The notes beneath the pieces are model-generated. The model did not search any database and had not been told where the DNA came from. It saw only the letters and a program-made list of their open reading frames with translations. 64,000 nucleotides of DNA from NCBI GenBank assembly GCA_964408825.1, contig CAYPAU010000003.1:3226-67225 (forward strand), given 5' to 3'. Position 1 is the stretch's first letter; the number at the start of each line of letters is the position of its first letter. Positions 49,267 to 56,661 of the stretch are shown piece by piece. Made by a program: the position numbers and the translations under genes. Source of the DNA: CAYPAU01 sp964408825 (GTDB lineage: Bacteria; Patescibacteriota; Microgenomatia; Levybacterales; UBA12049).

Positions 49267-49635
49267 GTGGAAGATAGAAACAATGATTATTCGTGGGTGT
49301 GGTGGTTGGTAGTAATCGGAATAATAGGTTATTTTGTATTTTTTAATCATGCTGATAACGCTAGCGTAGACCTGCCTAGCTCTTCGAGAGAAAGCCAATA
49401 TTCAACAATTGACGATGAGAATACTTATGAAGAATCAAGCGACGAGGAAGATTTAGACACGGGGTCGTCCCTATATTTCAATGGCTATGAGTGCACGGAT
49501 GATTGTAGTGGGCACGAAGCAGGCTATGAATGGGCAGAGGAAAACGATATAACACAAGATGATGTTGATAACTATTCTGGCAATTCTAATTCATTCCAAG
49601 AGGGCATGCAATCATACATTGACGACAATTATTAA
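49267..49635 (+). CDS. Membrane-anchored protein with DCSGHEAGYEWA domain
   Basis: A 122-residue protein, GTG 49267 preferred over the TTG at 49234 because it avoids overlap with the nuclease frame. One membrane helix (about 8-26, SWVWWLVVIGIIGYFVFF), an acidic Ser-rich linker, and the compact domain YECTDDCSGHEAGYEWAEENDITQDDVDNYSGNSNSFQEGMQSYID. I recall this motif (CTxDCSGHEAGYxWAxxxxI...SxSFxEGCxAY) as a small domain frequently next to secreted nucleases, but have no family name. Completes a three-gene nuclease cassette. Confidence 0.6.
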   Translation: MEDRNNDYSWVWWLVVIGIIGYFVFFNHADNASVDLPSSSRESQYSTIDDENTYEESSDEEDLDTGSSLYFNGYECTDDCSGHEAGYEWAEENDITQDDVDNYSGNSNSFQEGMQSYIDDNY

Positions 49636-49638
49636 GCC

Positions 49639-49698
49639 CATTACCATTCAAAACTTGCAAGAGCACTAAAAGTAAAAGTTAGTGATTTATTCTCCTAA
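49639..49698 (+). pseudogene. Remnant of an XRE-family regulator
   Basis: Twenty codons read HYHSKLARALKVKVSDLFS and stop; they match the end of the helical domain of the intact repressor (LYKIAKALKVSASDLLPF). No start codon or upstream domain remains. Confidence 0.55.
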
Positions 49699-49922
49699 CC
49701 CCCAAACCTATGAAGAATTTTTCAAAAAATATTACAGATACGGAAGGCACTAAATACATGGTGGATTCTGGTGCTTTTCGGGTGGTGGGGTAGGGGAAAC
49801 TCTTCAACAAATTTTATAGAAATTCGTATCTTATAGTTATTGTCTTAGCCTCAAAGCACTTTTGACAATTTCCTCTTGGCCTCAAAACCATGTCGCTCAT
49901 GAACTATTGTGCGACACAGCAA
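49699..49922. other. Intergenic region without a supported gene
   Basis: About 220 bases. Only a 28-codon frame from ATG near 49710 is present and it has no supporting signal. The interval separates the nuclease cassette from the convergent restriction-like gene. Confidence 0.5.
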
Positions 49923-51185
49923 CTATCTTTCATCAAATCTTATTTGCTCATATTTCATTTTCAGTATTTCTAGAAGATTAGTATCTTCTTCTGCTATTTT
50001 TTTAAGGTCGTTTAATGTTAAAACAATTATTACCACATTATCCTTATGATATTCTGCTCTTACGACATACCATGCAGAATCTTTATTTTTTGTCCCCGTA
50101 AGGTTTTTCTTTGCAATAATTACTCCAGTATCACATCTTGAAAATCTGACATTTGTTATAAATTTTTTAATTAATGTAGAATTTACTTTTTTATTCCAGT
50201 TCTTACATTCAACTAGAATATATCTTCCTAGTAGTTCTAGAATTGGATCGTCTGCAATTAAATTTCTAATTCTTAAATCGTGCTCTGCATGGATAGTTTT
50301 AATGTTACTTGAAACTTCAAATTTTCCTATGGTAAAGAATAAATAAGCGGATAGCACTTCTAGAATATAGCCTAGTTCATTTCTATTAGATTTTCTTTCA
50401 GTTTCCTTAAGAAAGACTTTGAAGAAAATGTTGTCCCAGAGAAGAAATTGATTAGTTTTAGTCTTATTTCTTTTATCTGTCATAAATTCAATAAAAATAA
50501 ATTCTGGAGTTAATCCCAAGCGTGAGGCTTTTTTTTCATTTTTTTTAATTATTTTTTTAAGATTAGCCAACTCCTTTTCCTCATTACTAAAAACATTTAA
50601 TGCTTTAAGATTGTTATATCCGGGTGCCGACTTAAAGTTATCTGTTCCTATAGGTAATTGATTTAATATGTCCTCTATCATTCCTAAAATAAAATAATTT
50701 TTAGAATTATCTCTTTGCCCGGAATAGAGCAATCCTATCCCAAGATTGTGATAAATCCCCCCTTTGTGTAGCCTTAGCCATTTTCCATTACTTAGATTTT
50801 GAGCAGAAATAAATGCTTGAAGGAATTTTCTATAAAAACTAATAACGGTATAAGAGGGTAAGCCTAATTTGTCCCAATTTTGAATCAGAAAAAATCCAAT
50901 TTTATCCCACATCTGATAAATTAATGTGTATTCTATTTTTTCAGGATTTATGGAACCAGGAAGTATTTTTCTAAGTTGGGAAGTAGAATGTAGAAAAAGC
51001 TCTCCAGTAAGCCCCTCAAACCAAGTAATTAGCTCGTTCAAATTTTGAAATATCCCTGGTAAATTTTGGTTTAATTCATCTAGCGTCCTGCTGGCTATAT
51101 AAATGTGAACCCTGTCAGCAAATGAACCGGGCTCGTAAGTAGACTTTGTAATCCTGCAAAATGGTTGATCTTCGTAGCTTGTCAT
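49923..51185 (-). CDS. Protein with C-terminal Mrr-like PD-(D/E)xK nuclease domain
   Basis: A 420-residue protein. The C-terminal part has the nuclease core: HDLRIRNLIADDPILELLGRYILVECKNWNKKVNSTLIKKFITNVRFSRCDTGVIIAKKNLTG. The ExK of VECKNW and upstream acidic residues fit the Mrr/restriction endonuclease-like fold. The N-terminal 300 residues are helical (GGIYHNLGIGLLYSGQRDNSKNYFILGMIEDIL looks TPR-like) and are not familiar. Located at the element's right end, on the minus strand, alone, AT-rich with many Lys/Asn: a typical defence-cargo position. It could be a single-gene phage-defence nuclease with a sensor domain. Confidence 0.66.
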   Translation of the reverse strand: MTSYEDQPFCRITKSTYEPGSFADRVHIYIASRTLDELNQNLPGIFQNLNELITWFEGLTGELFLHSTSQLRKILPGSINPEKIEYTLIYQMWDKIGFFLIQNWDKLGLPSYTVISFYRKFLQAFISAQNLSNGKWLRLHKGGIYHNLGIGLLYSGQRDNSKNYFILGMIEDILNQLPIGTDNFKSAPGYNNLKALNVFSNEEKELANLKKIIKKNEKKASRLGLTPEFIFIEFMTDKRNKTKTNQFLLWDNIFFKVFLKETERKSNRNELGYILEVLSAYLFFTIGKFEVSSNIKTIHAEHDLRIRNLIADDPILELLGRYILVECKNWNKKVNSTLIKKFITNVRFSRCDTGVIIAKKNLTGTKNKDSAWYVVRAEYHKDNVVIIVLTLNDLKKIAEEDTNLLEILKMKYEQIRFDER

Positions 51186-51339
51186 ATAAGGAGATTTCTA
51201 AAGGCTATTTTAGCACAATTGTTTATGGGAGTCTTATTGACTTTCAAAAGGGAATGGAGTAACTTTAACTTGAAGGCTTAGAAAGTAATCTTTTAATAAG
51301 GTGCTTCAGTAAAATTTTAGCTTCAAAGTTAGGGGATGA

Positions 51340-51376
51340 CTTCGAAATCCCCGCATTTCTAAGACAGAGGAATTAG
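51340..51376 (+). repeat. attR: second copy of the ftsZ 3' end
   Basis: GAT GAC TTC GAA ATC CCC GCA TTT CTA AGA CAG AGG AAT TAG encodes DDFEIPAFLRQRN and stop, as in ftsZ, with changes at GAG/GAA and TTC/TTT silent. Exact core CTAAGACAGAGGAATTA at 51359-51375. Confidence 0.8.
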
Positions 51377-51645
51377 CAGAATTTTTTTGCGTAGTTTTTG
51401 CAAAGCGTTGAGTACATCAAAGCATCCTCTGCAATTTTTTCGGAATCATTAATGCTTAAAGTTTTTACTATCGACTTGAGAATATTGACAAAATAAGGCC
51501 TTAGACTTCTTGCATCAATCTCTCCGATTCTTTTTAGAGCTTCCAAGGAAAAACGTTTAGCCAGTAAGTCAGATCCTTTATGGTAATTCAGCGAAACGCG
51601 TAAAAGATCCATTGAGAGTGATTCGATTGCAAGTTTATTATTCAT
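51373..51645 (-). CDS. Helical hypothetical protein
   Basis: A 90-residue all-helical protein (LAIESLSMDLLRVSLNYHKGSDLLAKRFSLEALKRIGEIDARSLRPYFVNILKSIVKTL), no recognised family. Its start overlaps the end of the upstream DUF5674 gene by 8 bases, so they form an operon. Its stop codon lies within the attR core, so this gene's 3' end abuts the integrated element and was next to ftsZ before integration. Confidence 0.55.
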   Translation of the reverse strand: MNNKLAIESLSMDLLRVSLNYHKGSDLLAKRFSLEALKRIGEIDARSLRPYFVNILKSIVKTLSINDSEKIAEDALMYSTLCKNYAKKFC

Positions 51646-51979
51646 AAATTTCTTTGAAAAAGTATTTTGTCAACTTATCGTACTCTTTTCTTATTTCTTG
51701 ATCAAGAATTTCGTTGCTTGGGTTATTATCAGATGGCCTTATGTTTATAAAAGAATTAAAATCTATTTCTTTTGTGTCAATATCTATGCCGCCTCCCCAA
51801 ACATCTGACTGTTTTGATCCTTGATCTAGTAAGATTTGCTCTGATTCAAAGTGCCTATTTGAGCCGGCAGAGCAAATCTTCTTTTCTATGTCTATTACGG
51901 TTTTTATGTAAGCCTTGAATTCTTTCCGAAGTTTTTTAATTTCGTCCTTAGTATAAATGGTGGACTTTGTAATTATCAC
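51638..51979 (-). CDS. DUF5674 family protein
   Basis: A 113-residue protein with the DUF5674 pattern: VIDIEKKICSAGSNRHFESEQILLDQGSKQSDVWGGGIDIDTKEIDFNSFINIRPSDNNPSNEILDQEIRKEYDKLTKYF. The 'H.D.E..LL..GS.Q...WG' and 'INIRPS..N.S..I.D..I' blocks are diagnostic. The family is common in Patescibacteria; function is unknown. Followed by the helical protein gene with an 8-base overlap. Confidence 0.8.
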   Translation of the reverse strand: MIITKSTIYTKDEIKKLRKEFKAYIKTVIDIEKKICSAGSNRHFESEQILLDQGSKQSDVWGGGIDIDTKEIDFNSFINIRPSDNNPSNEILDQEIRKEYDKLTKYFFKEIYE

Positions 51980-52015
51980 AAAATTATTTTAACACAATTA
52001 TTTTATGTTGTTTGA

Positions 52016-52021
52016 TATAAT
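52016..52021 (+). promoter_or_regulatory. -10 element 6 bases before the SDR start
   Basis: TATAAT at 52016-52021, then CATTTT and ATG 52028. No good -35. Leaderless layout. Confidence 0.5.
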
Positions 52022-52027
52022 CATTTT

Positions 52028-52705
52028 ATGGAAAGCTTGAAGGGGAAGGTTGTTTTTATAACCGGTTCAAGTATTGGAATAGGGCGCGAGACAGCTTTTA
52101 AATTTGCAAAAGAAGGTTGCAAACTTGTCATTACTTATTTTAAAGACAAAAAAGAAGCGGAGGAAACTCTTAAGAAATGCATGGATCTTGGGGCAGAAGA
52201 TGGAATCATAGTTCAACTGAATGTAAAAGATACGAAAAGCATTCGGGACACTGTTGGCGAAGTTGTTAAAAGATATGGCGAGATAGCAATCCTTATAAAT
52301 AATGCAGGTGTTATTCAGTGGAAGCATCTTGAGAGCCAAACTTTAGACGAAATAGAAGATCAAATTCGTACTAATCTTGAAGGTCTTATTAAAATGACCA
52401 AGATTGCCCTCCCTCACATAAAAGATATAATTATAAACATTGCAAGTGGTGCCGGAATGCATCCTTATGCGGATTTAACGGTTTATTGTGCTACTAAATT
52501 TGGTGTTAGAGGATTTACTCAAGCTCTTGCTCAAGAATTAAAAGATATAAAAATTTATGCAGTAAATCCCGGAATGACTAAAACGAGAATGACGGATTAT
52601 GAAGGCATTGAACCTTCCAGGGTAGCTGAGGTTATTTTAGATCTTGCTAAGGGAAAAATAAAAGCTTCTTCAGGAGATGATATAAATATTTGGGATTATG
52701 CTTAG
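52028..52705 (+). CDS. Short-chain dehydrogenase/reductase
   Basis: A 225-residue classical SDR. Nucleotide-binding TGSSIGIGRE (12-21), NNAG in ILINNAGVIQWKH, catalytic Ser in NIASGAGMH and the YxxxK pair in YCATKFGVRGFTQALAQEL, then NPGMTKTRM after the active site. Shorter than the usual 250 residues, with a trimmed C-terminus. Catalyses NAD(P)-dependent oxidation or reduction of an alcohol/ketone; substrate unknown. Stands as a single gene. Confidence 0.88.
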   Translation: MESLKGKVVFITGSSIGIGRETAFKFAKEGCKLVITYFKDKKEAEETLKKCMDLGAEDGIIVQLNVKDTKSIRDTVGEVVKRYGEIAILINNAGVIQWKHLESQTLDEIEDQIRTNLEGLIKMTKIALPHIKDIIINIASGAGMHPYADLTVYCATKFGVRGFTQALAQELKDIKIYAVNPGMTKTRMTDYEGIEPSRVAEVILDLAKGKIKASSGDDINIWDYA

Positions 52706-52715
52706 TCTATATTGA

Positions 52716-52744
52716 TTGACTGATATCTTTTTTTGAAATATAAT
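52716..52744 (+). promoter_or_regulatory. Promoter of the response regulator
   Basis: TTGACT (52716-52721), 17 bases, TATAAT (52739-52744), 6 bases to ATG 52751: the clearest leaderless promoter in the window, and the reason for choosing this start over 52733. Confidence 0.78.
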
Positions 52745-52750
52745 ATTTTT

Positions 52751-53134
52751 ATGGCTAAAATTCTTGTCGTTGAGGATGATAAGCCGCTTCAGGAGGTTTA
52801 TGCCGAAACGTTGAAAGGCGAAGGTCATGAAGTAGATACAGCAGACGATGGAGAAGTGGCACTTTCCAAGATGCAGCAGGGTGGTTATGATTTAGTGCTT
52901 CTTGATATAATTCTACCTAAGATAAATGGTCTTGATGTAATGACGCAGATAAAAAATCAGCCTCCGGTAAAACCCAACAAAGCAGTAGTTTTTCTTACCA
53001 ATCTTGATAGGAGCGAGGCAATAGAAAAAGGCCTTAGTCTTGCTAACGGATATCTTATTAAAAGTCAGGTTACGCCTGGGGATTTGGTGAGGGAGATAGG
53101 TGAATATTTGAGTCCGAAGTCTCCACAGTCTTAG
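52751..53134 (+). CDS. Single-domain response regulator (CheY-like)
   Basis: A 127-residue receiver domain: acidic pair Asp9-Asp10 in LVVEDDKPL, phospho-acceptor Asp52 in DLVLLDIILPKING, Thr in FLTNLD and the conserved Lys in GYLIKSQ. No output domain, so it acts by protein contacts. The 3' end overlaps the 3' end of the convergent histidine kinase gene by 65 bases. Partner of that kinase by position. Confidence 0.9.
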   Translation: MAKILVVEDDKPLQEVYAETLKGEGHEVDTADDGEVALSKMQQGGYDLVLLDIILPKINGLDVMTQIKNQPPVKPNKAVVFLTNLDRSEAIEKGLSLANGYLIKSQVTPGDLVREIGEYLSPKSPQS

Positions 53135-54581
53135 GGTGAGGTTTAAGATCTAGATGGTTTTGCTTCGTAGATTCTTTTAAATTGGGCAAAATAAACGAAA
53201 AGGTTGATCCTCTATTTTCCCCCTCCGATTCGACCCAAATTCTTCCTCCATGTAGCTCAACAAGTGATTTAGACAGATACAGTCCAAGACCTGTTCCCTG
53301 ACCCACATTTTTTGTAAGATTGGAATCTCCAACCATATTAAATTTCTGAAACAATTTTGGTATGTCTTCTTCTTTTATTCCACAGCCAGTATCCTTTACT
53401 CTGGTCACAATTCCTTCCTCGGTATTATGAGAAGATACTGTTATAGAACCGCCTTCTTTCGTAAATTTAAGAGAATTGCCAATCAGATTTATCAAGACCT
53501 CTTTTAATTTCTCGCCATCGGCGTTTACCATAAGAGTTTCGTGAGGAGGATAGTAAAAAAGGCTCACTCCCACCTCCTGCGCTCTCGCTGTCATTTCCGT
53601 TATAACACTTGATGTAATTTCTTTCATATCTATGGGGGCGGGTAAAATGAATAATTTTCCCGCTTCTATTCTTGAAATATTAAGCATATTATTAACCAAA
53701 TCCAGGAGTCTTTGAACGGAAAAGAATATGCGCTCAAGATATGTTTTCTGTTTATCCGAAACAGGGCCGCCACTGCCGTTTAAAAGCATCCAGATATATG
53801 ACTTTATTACAGTCATTGGGGTTCTAAGCTCATGTGATGCAATTGAAACAAATTCAGTTTTTAGTTTATCAAGTTGTCTTAAATGCACATTTGCTTTTTG
53901 AATATTTTGATACAGAAGAGCATTATCTATTGCTATTGCCATTGTTCCCGGTATTCGGTCTATTAGATCAATCTTGTAATAGGGAAGAGATTTTTTTAAC
54001 TCTTCAACGCAAATCACCATTGCTCCGATAACATCTTCTCTAATAGTTAAGGGATATACATAGGATGTATCTACTCCCAGTAATTGAGACAGTTGATCTG
54101 TTTGACCCTTTTCAATATGGGGAGTGAATACTTCATGAAGGTCATGAGTAAGGAGCATTTTTTTTAAGCTAACTGCTCTTGCCATAATGTTGTTTCTATC
54201 CTCAAGGTTGATTTTCATTTCTGATAGACTAAGATGAAGTTCAAGTTCAGATTTTCTTTCTGCCTGAGTTTGAGAAATTGCAAGTTGAATCAAATGGTTG
54301 GAATTTTTATCAAGAAGAAAAATTATCATAGCTTTTATAAAGGTTGCCTCCTCAGTGATTATATTTGTGACTTTTTGGGCAATAAGTTTTGGATCCGTAA
54401 CAGTACTTAATATTATTCCATCAACTTTGCGGATTAAAGAAAGTATTTTGTTTTTTTCTGCAAGTTCAAGATTTTTCTTATACATCTCATGGTTTACATG
54501 AGTAAGTTCATCTTGAATTTGCTTTAAGCTATCAGCAGCCGATTGATTGTTCGATGGAGAAAACCCCTGCGAGTTATCCAT
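53070..54581 (-). CDS. GAF-domain sensor histidine kinase
   Basis: A 503-residue soluble kinase. N-terminal coiled coil (about 12-55), GAF domain (about 60-235: IDGIILSTVTDPKLIAQKV..., TSYVYPLTIREDVIGAMVI), HisKA with H-box SIASHELRTPMTVIKSYIWML (His near 258), HATPase with N-box NLIGNSLKFTKEGG, G1 DTGCGIKEEDIPKLF and G2 GQGTGLGLYLSKSLVELHGG. No membrane segment, so membrane input may come from the 7TM protein encoded upstream on the same strand. Converges with the response regulator. Confidence 0.9.
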   Translation of the reverse strand: MDNSQGFSPSNNQSAADSLKQIQDELTHVNHEMYKKNLELAEKNKILSLIRKVDGIILSTVTDPKLIAQKVTNIITEEATFIKAMIIFLLDKNSNHLIQLAISQTQAERKSELELHLSLSEMKINLEDRNNIMARAVSLKKMLLTHDLHEVFTPHIEKGQTDQLSQLLGVDTSYVYPLTIREDVIGAMVICVEELKKSLPYYKIDLIDRIPGTMAIAIDNALLYQNIQKANVHLRQLDKLKTEFVSIASHELRTPMTVIKSYIWMLLNGSGGPVSDKQKTYLERIFFSVQRLLDLVNNMLNISRIEAGKLFILPAPIDMKEITSSVITEMTARAQEVGVSLFYYPPHETLMVNADGEKLKEVLINLIGNSLKFTKEGGSITVSSHNTEEGIVTRVKDTGCGIKEEDIPKLFQKFNMVGDSNLTKNVGQGTGLGLYLSKSLVELHGGRIWVESEGENRGSTFSFILPNLKESTKQNHLDLKPHPKTVETSDSNIHLSPSPNPQA

Positions 54582-54604
54582 TAATAATATAATAACCTAT
54601 TTAT

Positions 54605-54883
54605 CTAACCTATTAAAGATGATATATTCTCTGAGGGAAATTTTCTGGCAACATCTCTTGCGGCATCTTTGCAGACTTCAACAGAAGCTTGACCAAAAAG
54701 TCGTTCATATTGTTTAAACAAGTTCTTTATAATCTCCTCCTTGCTTCCCTGGAAATCTATTTTTTCGCTTTTCCAATCTATCTTAAGTCCCGTGACTTTT
54801 TCTGCTTGTTCCAAGGCAAGAGGTCCAATAATGTTTTCCTGCTCTTTAATTATGTTTTTAACAATCTCTTCGTATATATCCAT
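54605..54883 (-). CDS. Small helical hypothetical protein
   Basis: A 92-residue acidic, helical protein (MDIYEEIVKNIIKEQENIIGPLALEQAEKVTGLKIDWKSEKIDFQGSKEEIIKNLFKQYERLFGQASVEVCKDAARDVA). No family recognised. It lies 1 base after the 7TM gene and 23 bases before the kinase gene, so it probably belongs to the same signalling unit, perhaps as an adaptor. Confidence 0.6.
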   Translation of the reverse strand: MDIYEEIVKNIIKEQENIIGPLALEQAEKVTGLKIDWKSEKIDFQGSKEEIIKNLFKQYERLFGQASVEVCKDAARDVARKFPSENISSLIG

Positions 54884-54884
54884 A

Positions 54885-55691
54885 TTATGCCTTCAGAAGT
54901 TTAATTACTGTTTTAAGTTGAATAAGTCCTAGTGTCATCATAAGGTATGAAGAAAGGTAAATAAAGTCATTTATTCCTCCCGCATACCATGTGCCCCTGC
55001 TTGCCTGAAACAGAAATGTATAGTCTGCAAGAAATTGTACGGCTAAGGCGATAAGGATGAAAAGAATTCTAGCTTTCATGACTCCTCCGAGCAAATTTTT
55101 AGACAAAAGATAGGTGAGTAAGGCCATTGAGATATAGAGTGCCTGACCGAAAGGGTATCCAAAATCCAGGAAAATCTTAAGAGGATTGCTTGTGTCAAAT
55201 TCGTAACCCGAAAGAAAAAGTAAATAGGCGATAATTAACATCAGAATAGGAATAAGAACCGCTTGAATTTTATTTTTAAAAGAGGAAAGGTTTGCCTTTA
55301 CAGTTTTTCCCAAAAAGTAAACACCTATTATATAAAAAAATATACTTCCGAAATATCCTATGTCTCCTATCGAAGGGTATGGAACCTCAATTTTGGCAAA
55401 ATATATATAGTACGAGTATGAAATCTGGCCAAATTCCTGAGCTAAGAGCCCGAAGGAAAACATATATATTGAGCGTCCGAACAGACTCTTAAATCCTCCC
55501 CATTTTTGCGCGATAAATATGCCTATGATTCCTCCGAACAGGGCTAAAATACCATAAGTGGCTGCAAAAGACTGATTTGCAAGATCTGTTGGATGAGTTG
55601 TTAAACGGAGAAAAATCCACCAGCCCGTAAGAAGAATATAAAAGATTAAGGCTATTTTTGCTGATAATTCACTTTTGATAGATTCCAGCAT
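54885..55691 (-). CDS. Seven-helix membrane protein, possible sensor
   Basis: A 268-residue protein with seven or eight predicted membrane helices (for example IALIFYILLTGWWIFLRL, YGILALFGGIIGIFIAQ, FFYIIGVYFLGK, VLIPILMLIIAYLLFLSG, ILFILIALAVQFLADYTFLF). No catalytic motif. Topology resembles 7TM receptor domains found on kinases. With the soluble kinase encoded downstream it suggests a split receptor system. Confidence 0.58.
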   Translation of the reverse strand: MLESIKSELSAKIALIFYILLTGWWIFLRLTTHPTDLANQSFAATYGILALFGGIIGIFIAQKWGGFKSLFGRSIYMFSFGLLAQEFGQISYSYYIYFAKIEVPYPSIGDIGYFGSIFFYIIGVYFLGKTVKANLSSFKNKIQAVLIPILMLIIAYLLFLSGYEFDTSNPLKIFLDFGYPFGQALYISMALLTYLLSKNLLGGVMKARILFILIALAVQFLADYTFLFQASRGTWYAGGINDFIYLSSYLMMTLGLIQLKTVIKLLKA

Positions 55692-55729
55692 ATTCTAAGC
55701 ATTGTATTTTTTAAAGAAAAAGTCAAGGG

Positions 55730-55759
55730 TTGACTTAAATGTTCTAAACTATATACAAT
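55730..55759 (+). promoter_or_regulatory. Promoter of the DUF2156 gene, -35 shared in a palindrome with a divergent promoter
   Basis: TTGACT (55730-55735), 18 bases, TACAAT (55754-55759), 8 bases to ATG 55768. AAGTCAA-GGG-TTGACTT (55720-55736) places a second TTGACT on the minus strand facing the 7TM gene. Confidence 0.58.
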
Positions 55760-55767
55760 TATATCGT

Positions 55768-56661
55768 ATGGTTCCGGCATTTCCGGTCTTTAAGCCTCTA
55801 GAATTATCAGATCAGAGGCTAATTGACAAAAGGAATATACACGGATATTCTGATTTTGCCTTCGCGAGTCTTTGGTGTTGGAACACTAAAGACGACTTCT
55901 CAATAAGCGTCCTTAATAAAAATCTAGTCGTTAAGATGAGAGACTACCTAAATCATGAGCCAATTTTAACTTTCCTAGGAGGAAACAATCTTTCAGATAC
56001 CATCTATAATCTTTTGTACGTATCAAGATCTATTGGACAAAACAGTCTTCATCTTGTTCCCGAAGACAATCTAAATGAAAATAAAATAATTTTTGAAGAA
56101 TATTTCTTAGATCCTGACCGCAATCAATTTGACTATATTTACCCAGTTAAGGAAATCTCCTTACTTTCGGGGGGCAAATATCATAAGAAGCGCCATTTAG
56201 CCATCAAATTTGAAAAAAAATATAATCCCGAAATTAAACTCCTAGATCTTAGGAGAAAGTATAATCAAAGACAAATTGTGTATGTGCTTCATAAGTGGCT
56301 TGACAAGAGAAATAAAAGCTATAAAGATTATAGAGAAGAAGCGATTGCCATACAAAAAGCCTTTATGATGGAGGACAAGATGATATCTTTGGGGATTTTT
56401 GTTGAAAATGAACTTGCGGCATTTAATATGGGGGAAATGTATTCAAATAAAATCTCAATGATTTTGTTTCAAAAGACCGATCCGACCTATTCTGGAATTA
56501 CCGAATATCTTATGAAAAAAACGTGTGAGCTATATTTTAAGAAGGGAGCTTTATATCTAAATTTTATGCAAGATGTGGGAGAGCCGGGTTTAAGAATGGC
56601 AAAAAATCTTTGGAGGCCTGTAAAATTTCTTAAAAAATATAAAATATACCCTAAAACCTAG
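55768..56661 (+). CDS. DUF2156 (LPG synthase C-terminal domain-like) protein
   Basis: A 297-residue protein from ATG 55768; an in-frame ATG at 55702 lies upstream of the promoter and is rejected. It has two GNAT-like halves: FPVFKPLELSDQRLIDKRN...DFAFASLWCWN and ...YREEAIAIQKAFMMEDKMISLGIFVENELAAFNMGEMYSNKISMILFQKTDPTYSGITEYLMKKTCEL...YLNFMQDVGEPGLRMAKNLWRPVKFLKKYKIY. This is the DUF2156/PF09924 pattern, related to aminoacyl-phosphatidylglycerol synthases and FemX-like transferases. Soluble, so the acceptor is uncertain. Confidence 0.78.
   Translation: MVPAFPVFKPLELSDQRLIDKRNIHGYSDFAFASLWCWNTKDDFSISVLNKNLVVKMRDYLNHEPILTFLGGNNLSDTIYNLLYVSRSIGQNSLHLVPEDNLNENKIIFEEYFLDPDRNQFDYIYPVKEISLLSGGKYHKKRHLAIKFEKKYNPEIKLLDLRRKYNQRQIVYVLHKWLDKRNKSYKDYREEAIAIQKAFMMEDKMISLGIFVENELAAFNMGEMYSNKISMILFQKTDPTYSGITEYLMKKTCELYFKKGALYLNFMQDVGEPGLRMAKNLWRPVKFLKKYKIYPKT

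Larger units (their letters stand above)
44880..51375. mobile_element. Integrative element inserted in the 3' end of ftsZ (about 6.5 kb)
   Basis: Bounded by direct repeats of the ftsZ 3' end (44841-44880 and 51340-51376). Contains a tyrosine recombinase next to the left end, an RHH protein, an unknown gene behind an RNA switch, an XRE repressor with operator, a secreted-protein operon, a repressor remnant and an Mrr-like nuclease gene. No tRNA, phage structural or conjugation genes are seen. ftsZ remains intact because the element supplies the terminal codons and a terminator. Confidence 0.78.

Noticed and set aside
44880..51375. tRNA gene as integration site
   Set aside because: No tRNA-like sequence at either junction; the repeated sequence is the ftsZ coding end.
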